This document shows, piece after piece, positions 35,376 through 45,514 of a stretch of DNA of 64,000 nucleotides. Numbering within the stretch: the first letter of the stretch is position 1; every line of letters begins with the position of its first letter. Both the position numbers and the translations under genes were made by a program. Below the pieces are notes generated by a model. The model had not been told where the DNA came from, ran no database searches, and worked only from the letters and a program-made list of their open reading frames with translations. Source of the DNA: PNON01 sp964387025 (lineage in GTDB: Bacteria > Chloroflexota > Anaerolineae > Anaerolineales > Anaerolineaceae). Location: NCBI GenBank assembly GCA_964387025.1, contig CAYLUZ010000002.1, forward strand, positions 1-64,000. Reading direction: 5' to 3'.

Positions 35376-36170
35376 ATGCTAAATCAAAACAAAGAAAATA
35401 TGGTTTTTTTCTGCGAAAAGATAACTAAAGAGTTTTCAGCAAAAAAAAATAATATTGAAGCATTGCAGGATGTAACCTTTTCAGTTGAACAAGGTGAATT
35501 TGTTTGTGTTGTCGGTCCGAGTGGATGTGGTAAATCGACCCTGCTTCGGATCATTGCGGGATTAATTCCAAAAACATCTGGCGATATCCAATTTGTGCAT
35601 AATGATAGGCAACGTCCCCAAACAGCCATGGTTTTCCAAAGTCAGGGATTGTTCCCCTGGATGAATGTCCTTGATAATGTTTCTTTTGGCCTAGAAATGC
35701 AAGGTGTTGACAAGAAAATACGTTATGAACTAGCGAGCGATTTCCTCGTAAAAGTAGGGTTGAAGGACTTCTTAGAAGCGTTTCCACAAACGCTTTCAGG
35801 GGGTATGAGGCAGAGGGTCGCCATTTTACGAGCTTTCTTAACTGATCCCGAAATATTGTTAATGGATGAACCATTCGGAATGCTGGATGCTCAAACACGG
35901 ATCATAATGCAAGAGGAATTACTAAACCTCTGGCAGGAACGACAACATACGATTGTTTATATAACCCATGACATTGAGGAGGCCATTTTTTTAGGTGACC
36001 GGATTCTAGTAATGAGTGGACGACCCGGGCGTATTTTGGCGGATATCCCTATTAATTTTCCTCGACCGAGAGAGAGAAATAATATGTTGGGTAAAGCCAT
36101 GGATATCCAACTCCGAATTTGGAACATGCTCCGAGATGAAGTCGCTCAGGATCTTAGAGTTTCATTATGA
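35376..36170 (+). CDS. Sulfonate/nitrate-type ABC importer ATPase
   Basis: 264 aa with Walker A GPSGCGKST, signature LSGGMRQRVAILRAF, and Walker B LLMDEPFGMLDAQTR, typical of SsuB/TauB/NrtD ATPases. It forms an importer with the permease (ATGA overlap at 36167-36170) and the lipoprotein downstream. The order ATPase-permease-binding protein is usual. Substrate could be a sulfonate, nitrate or pyrimidine; sulfonate is favoured here only by the four sulfotransferase neighbours. Confidence 0.9.
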   Translation: MLNQNKENMVFFCEKITKEFSAKKNNIEALQDVTFSVEQGEFVCVVGPSGCGKSTLLRIIAGLIPKTSGDIQFVHNDRQRPQTAMVFQSQGLFPWMNVLDNVSFGLEMQGVDKKIRYELASDFLVKVGLKDFLEAFPQTLSGGMRQRVAILRAFLTDPEILLMDEPFGMLDAQTRIIMQEELLNLWQERQHTIVYITHDIEEAIFLGDRILVMSGRPGRILADIPINFPRPRERNNMLGKAMDIQLRIWNMLRDEVAQDLRVSL

Positions 36171-36931
36171 ATAACGAAAGAAAGACCTCATCTAAATTTA
36201 TACCCGTATTGGTATTAATCACATTTCTGATAATTTGGGAACTGGCATCTAAAGTAGGATTAATTCCTGCCATTTTTTTTCCCCCACCAAGCAAGATTTG
36301 GGTTTCTTTTCTCAAGCTAGTCGAAAACGGGGAACTTCTAAAAGCGCTCTCAGCAACTCTTTTTCGTTTCTCATTAGGGTTGATCTGTGGATCAGTACTA
36401 GGAGCATTAATTGGACTAATAATGGGATGGTGGCCATTATTCTATGACATCCTCAATCCCATCATGGCTGCTATTTATCCTATTCCCAAGATAGCTATCT
36501 TTCCCCTCCTCATGATCATCTTTGGATTTGGTGAAGGATCAAAGTTTGTTGCAGTACTTTTGGCTGCTTTTTTCCCGATGTTGATAACCAGCCTGGCTGG
36601 AGTATGGCAGATAAATAAAGGATATTTTGAAGTGGGCAAAAATTACGGAGCTCACGGTAGACAAATACTCACACACATCTTACTGCCCGGTAGTCTTCCA
36701 TCTCTGTTAGCAGGTTTGCGTCTCTCTACAAATATGGCATTTGTTATCGCCATTAGTGTCGAGATAGTTGCTGCAAAGACCGGCCTTGGAGTTCTTTTAT
36801 GGTTTGGATGGCAGACTTTCAGGGTCAGTGAATTATATGCAGTCCTGTTTGTGATTTCCTTGCTCGGTATTTTATTCAGTTTTCTATTGGACAAACTGAC
36901 TCATTTATGCATTCCCTGGATGGGTGAATAA
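36167..36931 (+). CDS. Sulfonate/nitrate-type ABC importer permease
   Basis: 254 aa, six transmembrane segments. N-terminal FFPPPSKIWVSFLKLVENG and the EAA-like loop around YFEVGKNYGAHGRQILTHILLP match SsuC/TauC permeases. Overlaps the ATPase stop by 4 bases. Confidence 0.9.
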   Translation: MNNERKTSSKFIPVLVLITFLIIWELASKVGLIPAIFFPPPSKIWVSFLKLVENGELLKALSATLFRFSLGLICGSVLGALIGLIMGWWPLFYDILNPIMAAIYPIPKIAIFPLLMIIFGFGEGSKFVAVLLAAFFPMLITSLAGVWQINKGYFEVGKNYGAHGRQILTHILLPGSLPSLLAGLRLSTNMAFVIAISVEIVAAKTGLGVLLWFGWQTFRVSELYAVLFVISLLGILFSFLLDKLTHLCIPWMGE

Positions 36932-37036
36932 ATATATATAAATTTCAGGAAACGGAATTAATCCTTATATCTAATATTCATTAATTGAGATAAAATTGAA
37001 ACTGCTTAATAACTTGGGTTTTGGAGGATTAATTCA

Positions 37037-38134
37037 ATGAAAAAAACTTTTGGATATATGATTAATGGATTTTTATTGTTATGTTTACTTGCTGCATGTA
37101 CTCCTGCACCAGTCACGACACCGCCTACTGGTATTCCCGCAACTTTAGCCCCAGCCGCTGATACTGCTATATCCATTCCTGTCGAAGCCCCATCGCCAAC
37201 AGCGCAGCAGGTAATCCATTTGAATGTTGGTACTTATAATTATATTTCCAATGCACCCCTATTTATTGCCCGCGATGAAGGCTATTTTACTGAACAGGGT
37301 TTGGATGTGGAACTGGTTGATTTTGGATCCCAATCCAACGAACTTATACCTGCTGTGATCACCAGTCAATTAGATGCGGCTACCCCAAGCCTTAATGCGG
37401 CGATTTTCAATGCCATTTCACAAGGCAGCAACTTGAAATATGTCGCTGATAAAGGATTTATCAACCCTGATAATTGCGCAACAGATGCCTGGGTTGGAAG
37501 TAAAACTGCTATTGATTCAGGGAGCCTTGCTGGCTTTGAAACCATTAAAGGAAAAAATGTTGTTTTTCCTACCGGTGGAACAATTGAATACACCATGGAT
37601 GTGTTGTTAAAAATGAAAAATTTATCAATGGATGATATTAAATCATCCAATATTGCTGATTCTGCTGCTCGTGTAGATGGACTCAAAACTGGTGCTGTAG
37701 ATGTAAGTGTGCTTTCAGAGCCGTGGATTACGCGTGCAAAAACAATGGAAGCTGGTGAAGTCTGGGCTCCTTTTTCGGCTATAGCTCCCAACCTTTCCAT
37801 GGGTGTCATCATTTTTGGCCCTGGTATTTTAAAGGACAAACCTGAGGCTGGCACCCGTTTTATGGTTGCCTACTTGAAAGGTGTTGAACAATTTAATAAA
37901 GGTAAAACTGATCGTAATGTAGAGATCATAGCGAATTATACAAAATTAAAACCCGAGGATATCAAAGCATCCTGTTGGACCAGTTTTAAAACCGATGGCA
38001 CTATTGATTCTGGAACCATGCAAGCCTTCCAAAAATGGGCATTTGAAAAAGGTTACGTGGATAGCCTACTGGAATTGGATCAGTATTATGAACCAGTATT
38101 CGTTAATGAAGCATATAATCAACTTTCACAATAA
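37037..38134 (+). CDS. ABC importer substrate-binding lipoprotein (NMT1/SsuA type)
   Basis: 365 aa with a lipoprotein signal (LLLCLLAACTPAP, lipid Cys near residue 21), a Thr/Pro/Ala-rich linker to about residue 55 and an NMT1/THI5-like periplasmic-binding domain. The block NAPLFIARDEGYFTEQGLDV is typical of sulfonate, nitrate, taurine or pyrimidine-precursor binders. GGAGG precedes the ATG. It is 105 bp after the permease, probably the third gene of the transporter operon. Confidence 0.88.
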   Translation: MKKTFGYMINGFLLLCLLAACTPAPVTTPPTGIPATLAPAADTAISIPVEAPSPTAQQVIHLNVGTYNYISNAPLFIARDEGYFTEQGLDVELVDFGSQSNELIPAVITSQLDAATPSLNAAIFNAISQGSNLKYVADKGFINPDNCATDAWVGSKTAIDSGSLAGFETIKGKNVVFPTGGTIEYTMDVLLKMKNLSMDDIKSSNIADSAARVDGLKTGAVDVSVLSEPWITRAKTMEAGEVWAPFSAIAPNLSMGVIIFGPGILKDKPEAGTRFMVAYLKGVEQFNKGKTDRNVEIIANYTKLKPEDIKASCWTSFKTDGTIDSGTMQAFQKWAFEKGYVDSLLELDQYYEPVFVNEAYNQLSQ

Positions 38135-38190
38135 AACTTAATTGGCCATCGGTAATTTTATCGGTGGCGATGATTATTAATTGATTAATT

Positions 38191-41139
38191 ATGTCCATTA
38201 TTAATTTTGGTATAAAATGCCCAGATGATTTTGTCCCGATAGGTGATGAAATTCTCGAAAAAACAATCATTCCGCAATTCGAAATGATTGTTGAAAAGTA
38301 TCCGAATAAAACAGCCATAACAAGCTCGATACATAGGATTACTTATCGTGAATTAAACAATGCAATAAACAACCTGTCTTACCAGATTATTGATTTGATG
38401 GGCGAGGATAAATCTCCAGTAGCTTTTCTACTTAACGATGAAGTATTTTCAGTCATTACATTTATGGCTGTTCTAAAAACCGGCAGGATGTATGTCGGGT
38501 TGCATCCTAGCAATTCAGAGGAGCAGATCAAAGGATATATTAAAGATTCAACAACTTCCCTATTAATTACTACAAAAGATTTCAAAGAAGTAGTTGAAAA
38601 TTCTATTAAGGAATGTCAATCGATCAAGTTATTCTATTTAGATCGAATTCAAACAGAAATAAATTCACCTAATCCTAAGGTTCATAGCCAATTTAATGAC
38701 ATTTTTGGAATTTTTTATACCTCTGGTTCAACAGGTAAACCAAAGGGTATTTCTCAAGGCCATCTATATAAATCACAAAGTGCAATGTATATGACGAATG
38801 AATGGTTTGTTTCACCTAGCGATCGAATTTCACTAGTGACTTCCGTTTGTTATAGCGCTTCTTATCCTAGTATCATGTGTGCTTTGTTGAATGGTGGAAC
38901 CCTTTGTATTTTTGATATTAAATCCAGTTCTGCCCAAAAAGTAATGGATTGGATCGTGTCTGAGAATTTGACGATATTTCGTTCTACTCCATCAATATTT
39001 CGGTCAGTCTTCGGCAATGCTCCCAACGGATTGGTATTTACAACGCTGCGTTTTATGACCTTGGGTGGAGAACCAGTATCTGATAGTGATATTGAATTAT
39101 TTAAGGCCCATACAGCAGACGACTGTGTCTTAATTAATAATTTTTCAGCGTCTGAGTCTGGCACCATCTGTCATTACCCTGTAAACCACAACACACCTGC
39201 ATTCACTGGTTTTTTACCGGCGGGTTTTCCTGCACCGGGCAAGGAAGTAATTTTATTGGACGAAGATGGACGAGAGGTGGAAAATGGAGCTGTAGGAGAG
39301 ATAATCGTCCGAAGCCAATTTCTAAGCCTGGGTTACTGGGGAAAACCAGAATTAACCGCGCAAAAATTTTTTACCGATCCGAATAACCCAAAAATTCGAA
39401 TTTATCATACTGGTGATCGCGGCTTCTGGCAAAAGGATGGAGCATTAGTAACCATCGGCCGTGAAGATTCCCAAGTGAAAATTCGTGGATTTCGGGTACA
39501 GTTGGAAGCGATTGACTTGGCTCTGCGTAAATTGGAAAACGTTAAAGATGCAGCTACGATAGTCCATAAATCTTCTGGTAATGGGCAAAAAATTATAGCC
39601 TACCTTTCTTTACATGATCCGAAAGACTTTTCGACTAGTAAAATGAAGCAAGCTCTTGCTTTAAAATTACCAGACTACATGATTCCATCATTGTTCATCC
39701 AACTGGATACTTTGCCGCGCACACCAACTGGAAAACTAGCCCGGCTTGAGCTACCTGATCCTTCCAATAAGCGACCAAATTTGGAGACACCTTATCTACC
39801 TCCAAGTAACGAATTAGAGGATAAAATAGCATCCATCTGGCAAGAAAATTTAGGGATGGATCAGATTGGAATAAATGATAACTTTTTTGAATTGGGAGGG
39901 GATTCGTTATCGGCGTTGGTTATGACCCTGGAAGTTGAGAAACTAACATTAAGACCTGTTCCCCAATCATTCTTTAAGAATCCAACAATTTCCACTTTAA
40001 CTAAAATCCTTGAGTCGGATTCCCAAAAAACAACTCTAAACAATAAATTTACACTTGAGAGCTTTAATAAAAGCTCACGTTCCAATAAAAAAGGAATAAT
40101 TAAGAAATTAACAAAAAGAAATATTAATAGATTAACTTCCCGAATCCTGTCATTTAGCATTTCCGAAAAATTAGACAGAGTTATTGATCTGATCGTTGCC
40201 AGACAAATAGTCATGAGACCATATTTTGATGCCAATAAATGGATTGTATCCTGGTGTCAAAATGTGTGGGTACGCAATACACTTTATAACACAAGATATA
40301 AGTTGTTTTCACGCTGGGTCGCAAGTCTCAAGGATTGCTCAGTGGATCCATCTGAAGCCTTCCAAATGAACATGATGACCAATATGCTGTCAGGAACAAC
40401 GAGGTATTTGGGAAAACTTAAATTGACCCATAAAACAGATCTCCAGGCATACAAAAGCTCAAAATACCCGTACTTGAGGACATTTGGCGAGCTTCTTGAT
40501 GCAATACCCTCAGGTACACTCAATGATGACTTTCCAATGGTTGGGACCGAATACCTTTCTGAAGCACACAGGAAAGGTAAAGGGATCATTCTGTTAGCTT
40601 TTCATGGTACACCGACATCCCACCGTTTTTTTGCACTTGAGCGATTTCTAAACCTGGATAGTATTCCAACTATTAGTTATCAAATTCCGGTTCGTCAGAG
40701 CCAATACCGGAATAACAAGGCAGAAATGTCTGAAGAAGTTGTCTCCACATTGAATTCAGAAATGGCATTTTATGCTCAGAAATTATTACAGGAAGGTAAA
40801 GTTATAAATATCCCCGGAGATGCCAGCGATAAGCACGGAAAAAGATATAAGGTCAATCTAGGAGGACGGGAATACCTTATCAAAGCTGGATTTGCTGAAT
40901 TGTCTTTGAATACCGGGGCAGCGATTATTCCATATTACAGATGTTGCCTTCCAGATGGAAGAGTCCAATTGAATTTTGGGAAACCACTTGATGCAGGCAT
41001 CGGCGAGCGGGAGGATAAAGTAGAAAGATTAATCAATGGGTATTGTGCCTACATTAATCATATTTGGAGTACCCGTCCGGAAGTAATTCGTTGGAACAGA
41101 ATGAAAAAACATTTTTCACAAAAAGCTATTCAGAAATGA
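38191..41139 (+). CDS. Adenylation - carrier - LpxL-like acyltransferase fusion
   Basis: 982 aa with three parts. Residues about 25-530: AMP-binding domain with FYTSGSTGKPKGISQGH (A3, near 174), YHTGDRGFW (A7), IKIRGFRV-like VKIRGFRVQLEAID (A8) and PRTPTGKLARL (A10 Lys). Residues about 535-610: peptidyl carrier domain with FELGGDSLSAL, Ser572 for phosphopantetheine. Residues about 780-970: a lysophospholipid/lipid A acyltransferase-like domain with LLAFHGTPTSHRF, INIPGDASD and AAIIPYYR. It probably activates an amino or fatty acid, holds it as a thioester and acylates a lipid or glycan. No condensation or thioesterase domain is seen. No Shine-Dalgarno was identified. Confidence 0.8.
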   Translation: MSIINFGIKCPDDFVPIGDEILEKTIIPQFEMIVEKYPNKTAITSSIHRITYRELNNAINNLSYQIIDLMGEDKSPVAFLLNDEVFSVITFMAVLKTGRMYVGLHPSNSEEQIKGYIKDSTTSLLITTKDFKEVVENSIKECQSIKLFYLDRIQTEINSPNPKVHSQFNDIFGIFYTSGSTGKPKGISQGHLYKSQSAMYMTNEWFVSPSDRISLVTSVCYSASYPSIMCALLNGGTLCIFDIKSSSAQKVMDWIVSENLTIFRSTPSIFRSVFGNAPNGLVFTTLRFMTLGGEPVSDSDIELFKAHTADDCVLINNFSASESGTICHYPVNHNTPAFTGFLPAGFPAPGKEVILLDEDGREVENGAVGEIIVRSQFLSLGYWGKPELTAQKFFTDPNNPKIRIYHTGDRGFWQKDGALVTIGREDSQVKIRGFRVQLEAIDLALRKLENVKDAATIVHKSSGNGQKIIAYLSLHDPKDFSTSKMKQALALKLPDYMIPSLFIQLDTLPRTPTGKLARLELPDPSNKRPNLETPYLPPSNELEDKIASIWQENLGMDQIGINDNFFELGGDSLSALVMTLEVEKLTLRPVPQSFFKNPTISTLTKILESDSQKTTLNNKFTLESFNKSSRSNKKGIIKKLTKRNINRLTSRILSFSISEKLDRVIDLIVARQIVMRPYFDANKWIVSWCQNVWVRNTLYNTRYKLFSRWVASLKDCSVDPSEAFQMNMMTNMLSGTTRYLGKLKLTHKTDLQAYKSSKYPYLRTFGELLDAIPSGTLNDDFPMVGTEYLSEAHRKGKGIILLAFHGTPTSHRFFALERFLNLDSIPTISYQIPVRQSQYRNNKAEMSEEVVSTLNSEMAFYAQKLLQEGKVINIPGDASDKHGKRYKVNLGGREYLIKAGFAELSLNTGAAIIPYYRCCLPDGRVQLNFGKPLDAGIGEREDKVERLINGYCAYINHIWSTRPEVIRWNRMKKHFSQKAIQK

Positions 41140-41285
41140 ATTATCAATGGAGTAACTTCTTATTATATGTACCTTCAATAAATTCGAAGGATTAGGGACA
41201 TCTTATTTATGTGTATTCTGGCTACCAATAATCTATGATTAAGTCCTGTTTCATCCAAGTGAAATTATTAGTTGCGTGATAATCT

Positions 41286-41978
41286 ATGATCATATCTCAC
41301 AAGCATAAATATATTTTTCTTCGAGTGCCTAAAACTGCATGTACAAGCATCGAAATTGAACTATCCAAGACCTGTGGACCAAAAGATGTTATTACACCCC
41401 TGGGTTTTTGGCGCGATCCTGAGGGCAGGCAGGCAGGATTTAAAGGTCCTCAAAACCACCATCGAAATTTTTGGAAGCTACAGCCGAATGACTGGTTCCG
41501 CTTAATATTTTTAAGAAAAGATCCTAAAGATCTTAGACATGCAACTGCTGAACAAATAAAAAGAATGGTTGGCGGCAATATTTGGGATTCTTATCACAAA
41601 TTTTGTGGAATCCGTAACCCTTTTGATCGAGCCATCAGCCTTTTCTACTGGCAAAATAAAGGCGACGATAGTGACGTTGATTTAAACGATTACATATTAT
41701 GCCAGACATATGAAAAACTAAGTACATGGTATCGATATATAATCGGCAATATGCCAGCAATGAATAGTTACTGCCGTTATGAGAACTTACAATCAGATTT
41801 TGATACTGTTTCAAACCTAATCGGAATCCCTCCAGTAGATCTACCTCACGCCAAAGCAACCTTACGGAAGAATCACAAACATTACAGCCAATTAATTAAT
41901 TTCCAGGCCAGATCACATATAGAAAAAGTTTGCGCCGCTGAAATCGAATTCTTTAATTATAAATGGGAGTCCGGTTGA
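41286..41978 (+). CDS. Sulfotransferase family protein 2
   Basis: 230 aa, a Sulfotransfer_2-like protein. The N-terminal KYIFLRVPKTACTSIEIEL carries the PAPS 5'-loop variant (PKTACTS), and CGIRNPFDRAISLFYWQ gives the 3'-phosphate-binding RNP-x-x-R-x-x-S. The first residues MIISHKHK are close to chondroitin/dermatan-type enzymes. It is different from the other three island sulfotransferases, suggesting another acceptor. It stands about 145 bp after the adenylation fusion gene. Confidence 0.75.
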   Translation: MIISHKHKYIFLRVPKTACTSIEIELSKTCGPKDVITPLGFWRDPEGRQAGFKGPQNHHRNFWKLQPNDWFRLIFLRKDPKDLRHATAEQIKRMVGGNIWDSYHKFCGIRNPFDRAISLFYWQNKGDDSDVDLNDYILCQTYEKLSTWYRYIIGNMPAMNSYCRYENLQSDFDTVSNLIGIPPVDLPHAKATLRKNHKHYSQLINFQARSHIEKVCAAEIEFFNYKWESG

Positions 41979-42086
41979 AATATTGATAAACATTTTATCG
42001 TTACAATCTAGTACTACAATAAGAATTATGATGCCGAGTAGAAATTTGAGATAGTTATCTTAAACACATTTGGAATCGCCGAAACC

Positions 42087-42932
42087 ATGTTTGAAGATCA
42101 ATTACGTAAACTTAGAAATAATGTAGATTTTAAATTTCGGCTGGCAACATCGCAGTATCGTCCATTGCCTGATTTTCTGGTTATTGGAGCACAAAAATCT
42201 GGAACCTCAAGTCTGAACAAGTACCTTAATCAACATCCGCTGTTATTTTCTTCATCGATAAAGAATGAGATTCACTTTTTTGACAGCGGAATACACACTC
42301 AAAAGAGAGATAACTATGAAAGGGGAGAAGCCTGGTACAGAGCCCATTTCCCATTGCAATGGTCAATAAGTAAGGAATCTAGAGTTTTCGAAACCACTCC
42401 CCTATACATTTTTCATCCATTTGCGGCGGAGCGGATCCATAAAATGATCCCTGAAATTAAATTGGTTGCTTTGTTGCGTAACCCGACTGAACGAGCCATT
42501 TCTCACTACTTCATGGTCAAACGGAAATATCGGGAACCGTTGCCTATGCTCGAAGCTTTCCAAATGGAAGAAAGACGACAAGAGGAGCTGTTAAGCCACA
42601 CAGGGAGTCGGAAAACATTGCTCACAGATTATAGTTACAAGGCTCGAGGCTGCTATGCAGCACAACTAGCTACTTATTACAAATTTTTCCCAAAAGATCA
42701 TATTCTTCTATTAAAGAGTGAAGATTTTTTCGATGATCCAATTGGTACATTAAAACAGGTTTTTGCTTTTGTTGATGTAAATCCTGATTTCAAGGTCACA
42801 GATTTGTCTCCACGAAATTCTGGTAAAGAGAAATTCGATATTACCCCAGGTGCCAGGGAATATCTGGATGGATACTTCAGGCCTCACAACCTGGCACTTT
42901 ACGATTTAACCGGTATTGATTTTGGTTGGTAA
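42087..42932 (+). CDS. Sulfotransferase family protein 3
   Basis: 281 aa. PAPS loop: LVIGAQKSGTSSLNKYLNQH; 3'-phosphate site: LVALLRNPTERAISHYFM (near residue 128). Same heparan-sulfotransferase-like family as the proteins at 34350 and 45498, with clear similarity in the first 60 residues. Transfers sulfate to a sugar by inference. The ATG lacks a strong Shine-Dalgarno. A 285-bp gap without a recognised gene follows (42933-43217). Confidence 0.83.
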   Translation: MFEDQLRKLRNNVDFKFRLATSQYRPLPDFLVIGAQKSGTSSLNKYLNQHPLLFSSSIKNEIHFFDSGIHTQKRDNYERGEAWYRAHFPLQWSISKESRVFETTPLYIFHPFAAERIHKMIPEIKLVALLRNPTERAISHYFMVKRKYREPLPMLEAFQMEERRQEELLSHTGSRKTLLTDYSYKARGCYAAQLATYYKFFPKDHILLLKSEDFFDDPIGTLKQVFAFVDVNPDFKVTDLSPRNSGKEKFDITPGAREYLDGYFRPHNLALYDLTGIDFGW

Positions 42933-43217
42933 AGCAATTTTGTATATATTCCATGTTCCTGAGCCTTTGACCTGGGGCTTTATTACAAAACCAAGGAATC
43001 AACAATGATTATTGGCAAAACACTAATCATAAGATTGCTTGCACAAATTCAGTTTATTATTCCAATCAAATATCTTTTACCAAGGGATAGTTTATCAATG
43101 TTTCCCGTATATCATTTACAGAAAGGGAAAAGGATATAATACTGGAAAGTAGTAGATTTATCTACTTCGAATTCTAATAAATTTGGTTGTCACTGTATAA
43201 AGGAGAATTTTCACTTA

Positions 43218-43976
43218 ATGGAAAATCGAGGGGTACTCTATATCGCAGCAGGTGAAAAGTACATCAAAGCAGCTATTCGCTCTGCAAAAAGTGTGCTTAA
43301 ATATTGCCCCGATTTACCTATACACTTATACGCTGACTGGCAGAATTACGATTTTCATTTTGACAAATCGTCATATCCTTTTACAACGGCTGGAATCATT
43401 GAAAACCCGCATCGACGTTCCAAAGTTGATTTTTTACCTCTGACTCCTTTTGATCAAACGTTATATTTGGACACTGATACTGCATTTAATGATGATATTA
43501 GGGAGATGTTCCGGATCCTGGAACGTTTTGATATTGCTATGACACATGCCCATGCCCGAAATTTCCCAGGAAGATTAATTACCTGGCGTATCGATCTGCC
43601 CCAGGCTTTTCCACAATACAACTGTGGTGTTCTTCTTTATCGCAAAACTCCAGCAGTAATAAAATTCCTTGAAGAATGGCGTGACCAATACCATCAAAAT
43701 TATCCCCGTTTTCAACAGGACCAGATCACAATGCGTGAACTGCTTTGGTTGAGTGATTTACGGGTTGCGACTCTTCCACCAGAATACAATGTCCGGTATA
43801 TTAAATACCATTATTTTTGGTCAAAAACTGAAGCGAAATCAAAAATATTCCACCTCAAAAGGTACCATGTCGGGTGGTTTACCTGGCTCTTTCGTCCATT
43901 TACTAAGAAAAAATTGGGTATTGCCACCAAACTTGGAATTGCAGGTTTCCTGGATCCCAAGAGAAAAAAGAAGTAG
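43218..43976 (+). CDS. Tandem glycosyltransferase paralogue A
   Basis: 252 aa. N-terminal GVLYIAAGEKYIKAAIRSAK, then LYLDTDTAF (DxD metal/nucleotide-sugar motif near residue 84) and LLWLSDLRVATLPPEYNVRY. It looks like a GT-A fold enzyme of the nucleotide-diphospho-sugar transferase group (GT8/GT77-like). It is the first of three similar genes in a row (43218, 43985, 44741). AAAGGAG lies upstream of the ATG. No membrane segment; acts at the cytoplasmic face. Donor unknown. Confidence 0.75.
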   Translation: MENRGVLYIAAGEKYIKAAIRSAKSVLKYCPDLPIHLYADWQNYDFHFDKSSYPFTTAGIIENPHRRSKVDFLPLTPFDQTLYLDTDTAFNDDIREMFRILERFDIAMTHAHARNFPGRLITWRIDLPQAFPQYNCGVLLYRKTPAVIKFLEEWRDQYHQNYPRFQQDQITMRELLWLSDLRVATLPPEYNVRYIKYHYFWSKTEAKSKIFHLKRYHVGWFTWLFRPFTKKKLGIATKLGIAGFLDPKRKKK

Positions 43977-43984
43977 GGTTAGAA

Positions 43985-44734
43985 ATGGAATCCGAGGGAA
44001 TTTTATATATAGCCGCTGGAGAAAAATACATTCTTGCTGCCATGGAATCTGCGAAAAGTGTATTACTCCATTGTCCAGGATTACCTACACACTTGTTTGC
44101 CGATTGGCAGAATTACGACAGCTTTCATTTTGATCAAAGCAGTTTTCCGTTTACATCCGTTGAAAAAATCCTAAATCCACATCGTCGTTCGAAAGTGGAT
44201 TTCCTACCACTTACACCATTCAGGAATACTTTATATCTGGATACAGACACAAAATTGAATGCGGATATTCGTGATATTTTCAGGGTAATGGAACGATTTG
44301 ATATTGCTCTATGCCATGCCCACCGTAGGAATGATCCAACCCGGTTGAGAACATGGAGAATTGATCTGCCGCAAGTCTTCCCGCAACATAATGGAGGGGT
44401 GATCTTATTCCGTAAAACACCTGAAGTAATTCAATTTCTTGAAAAATGGCGAGACTCTTTCAAAGAAGCTGGATTTCAACAGGATCAAATGACATTGCGG
44501 GAATTACTTTGGTTGAGTGATCTTCGAGTTGCCATTTTGCCGCCGGAATATAATGTACGTTATATTAAATATCGATATATTTGGTCAAAATCTGAGGCTC
44601 AACCAAAAATCTACCATTTACAGAGGTTTCATACCGGGTGGTTTTGGTGGCTAGCTACTCCCTGGTTTCGAAGAGTCCTCAAATTGTTAAGACGGTTGGG
44701 GCTTAATCCACCCACGACCTGGCTGAAAAGATAA
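43985..44734 (+). CDS. Tandem glycosyltransferase paralogue B
   Basis: 249 aa, closely similar to its neighbours throughout, including ILYIAAGEKYILAAMESAKS, LYLDTDTKL, FPQHNGGVILFRKTP and the tail ending WRDSFKEAGFQQDQ. Starts 8 bp after paralogue A. The C-terminal ~30 residues differ from A and C and are basic/aromatic, possibly binding the membrane or acceptor. Confidence 0.75.
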   Translation: MESEGILYIAAGEKYILAAMESAKSVLLHCPGLPTHLFADWQNYDSFHFDQSSFPFTSVEKILNPHRRSKVDFLPLTPFRNTLYLDTDTKLNADIRDIFRVMERFDIALCHAHRRNDPTRLRTWRIDLPQVFPQHNGGVILFRKTPEVIQFLEKWRDSFKEAGFQQDQMTLRELLWLSDLRVAILPPEYNVRYIKYRYIWSKSEAQPKIYHLQRFHTGWFWWLATPWFRRVLKLLRRLGLNPPTTWLKR

Positions 44735-44740
44735 ATTATC

Positions 44741-45514
44741 ATGACATTGAATCAAGGAGTCCTTTATATCGCGGCAGGAGAGAAATATATCCACGCTGCA
44801 GTCAATTCAGCGAAAAGTGTCCGAAATAAATGCCCTGACCTGTGGATCCATTTATTTGCAGATTGGCAAAACTATCATCATTTTAATTTTGACCAAAATA
44901 CATATCCTTTTACATCGGTTGAAAAAATCATGAACCCGAACCGCAGGTCAAAGTTGGATTATTTATCTAATTCACCTTTCGATCGAACTTTGTATTTGGA
45001 TACAGATACAAAGGCAAATGTGGATATCCGCGAGATGTTTCAATTACTGGACCGATTTGATATTGCTCTGAATCATGCTCATTTAAGGAATGACCAATTT
45101 CGAACCATCCCCTGGCGGCTTGATTTGCCACAGGCATTTCCTCAATACAATGGCGGGGTAATTCTGTATCGTAAATCTCCTGAAATCATCAAATTTCTTA
45201 ACGATTGGCACGATAGTTATAATATCGCCGGCTTTTATCAGGATCAAATTACCCTAAGAGAATTATTATGGTTAAGCGATCTCAGGATTGCGACATTACC
45301 ACCAGAATTTAATGTCCGTTTCTTAAAATACCATTTTTTTTGGTCGAAAACTGAAGCACAATCAAAAATTTTCCACCTGCAAATGTTCCATGATGGACCG
45401 TTCTGGTTCTTAAAAAACTGGATCAAGACGATCGGCCGTGGAATTATGCTGCTATTTGGTGTCAATCCCGGTAAGTTCAGGAATCTGGCTAAGAAAAATG
45501 AATCTGATCGATAA
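44741..45514 (+). CDS. Tandem glycosyltransferase paralogue C
   Basis: 257 aa, third copy of the same family: GVLYIAAGEKYIHAAVNSAK, LYLDTDTKANV, FPQYNGGVILYRKSP and QDQITLRELLWLSDLRIATL. Six bp separate it from paralogue B. Its end overlaps the following sulfotransferase start (45498), so translation is coupled. The chain of triplication followed by sulfotransferase suggests sequential sugar addition then sulfation. Confidence 0.75.
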   Translation: MTLNQGVLYIAAGEKYIHAAVNSAKSVRNKCPDLWIHLFADWQNYHHFNFDQNTYPFTSVEKIMNPNRRSKLDYLSNSPFDRTLYLDTDTKANVDIREMFQLLDRFDIALNHAHLRNDQFRTIPWRLDLPQAFPQYNGGVILYRKSPEIIKFLNDWHDSYNIAGFYQDQITLRELLWLSDLRIATLPPEFNVRFLKYHFFWSKTEAQSKIFHLQMFHDGPFWFLKNWIKTIGRGIMLLFGVNPGKFRNLAKKNESDR

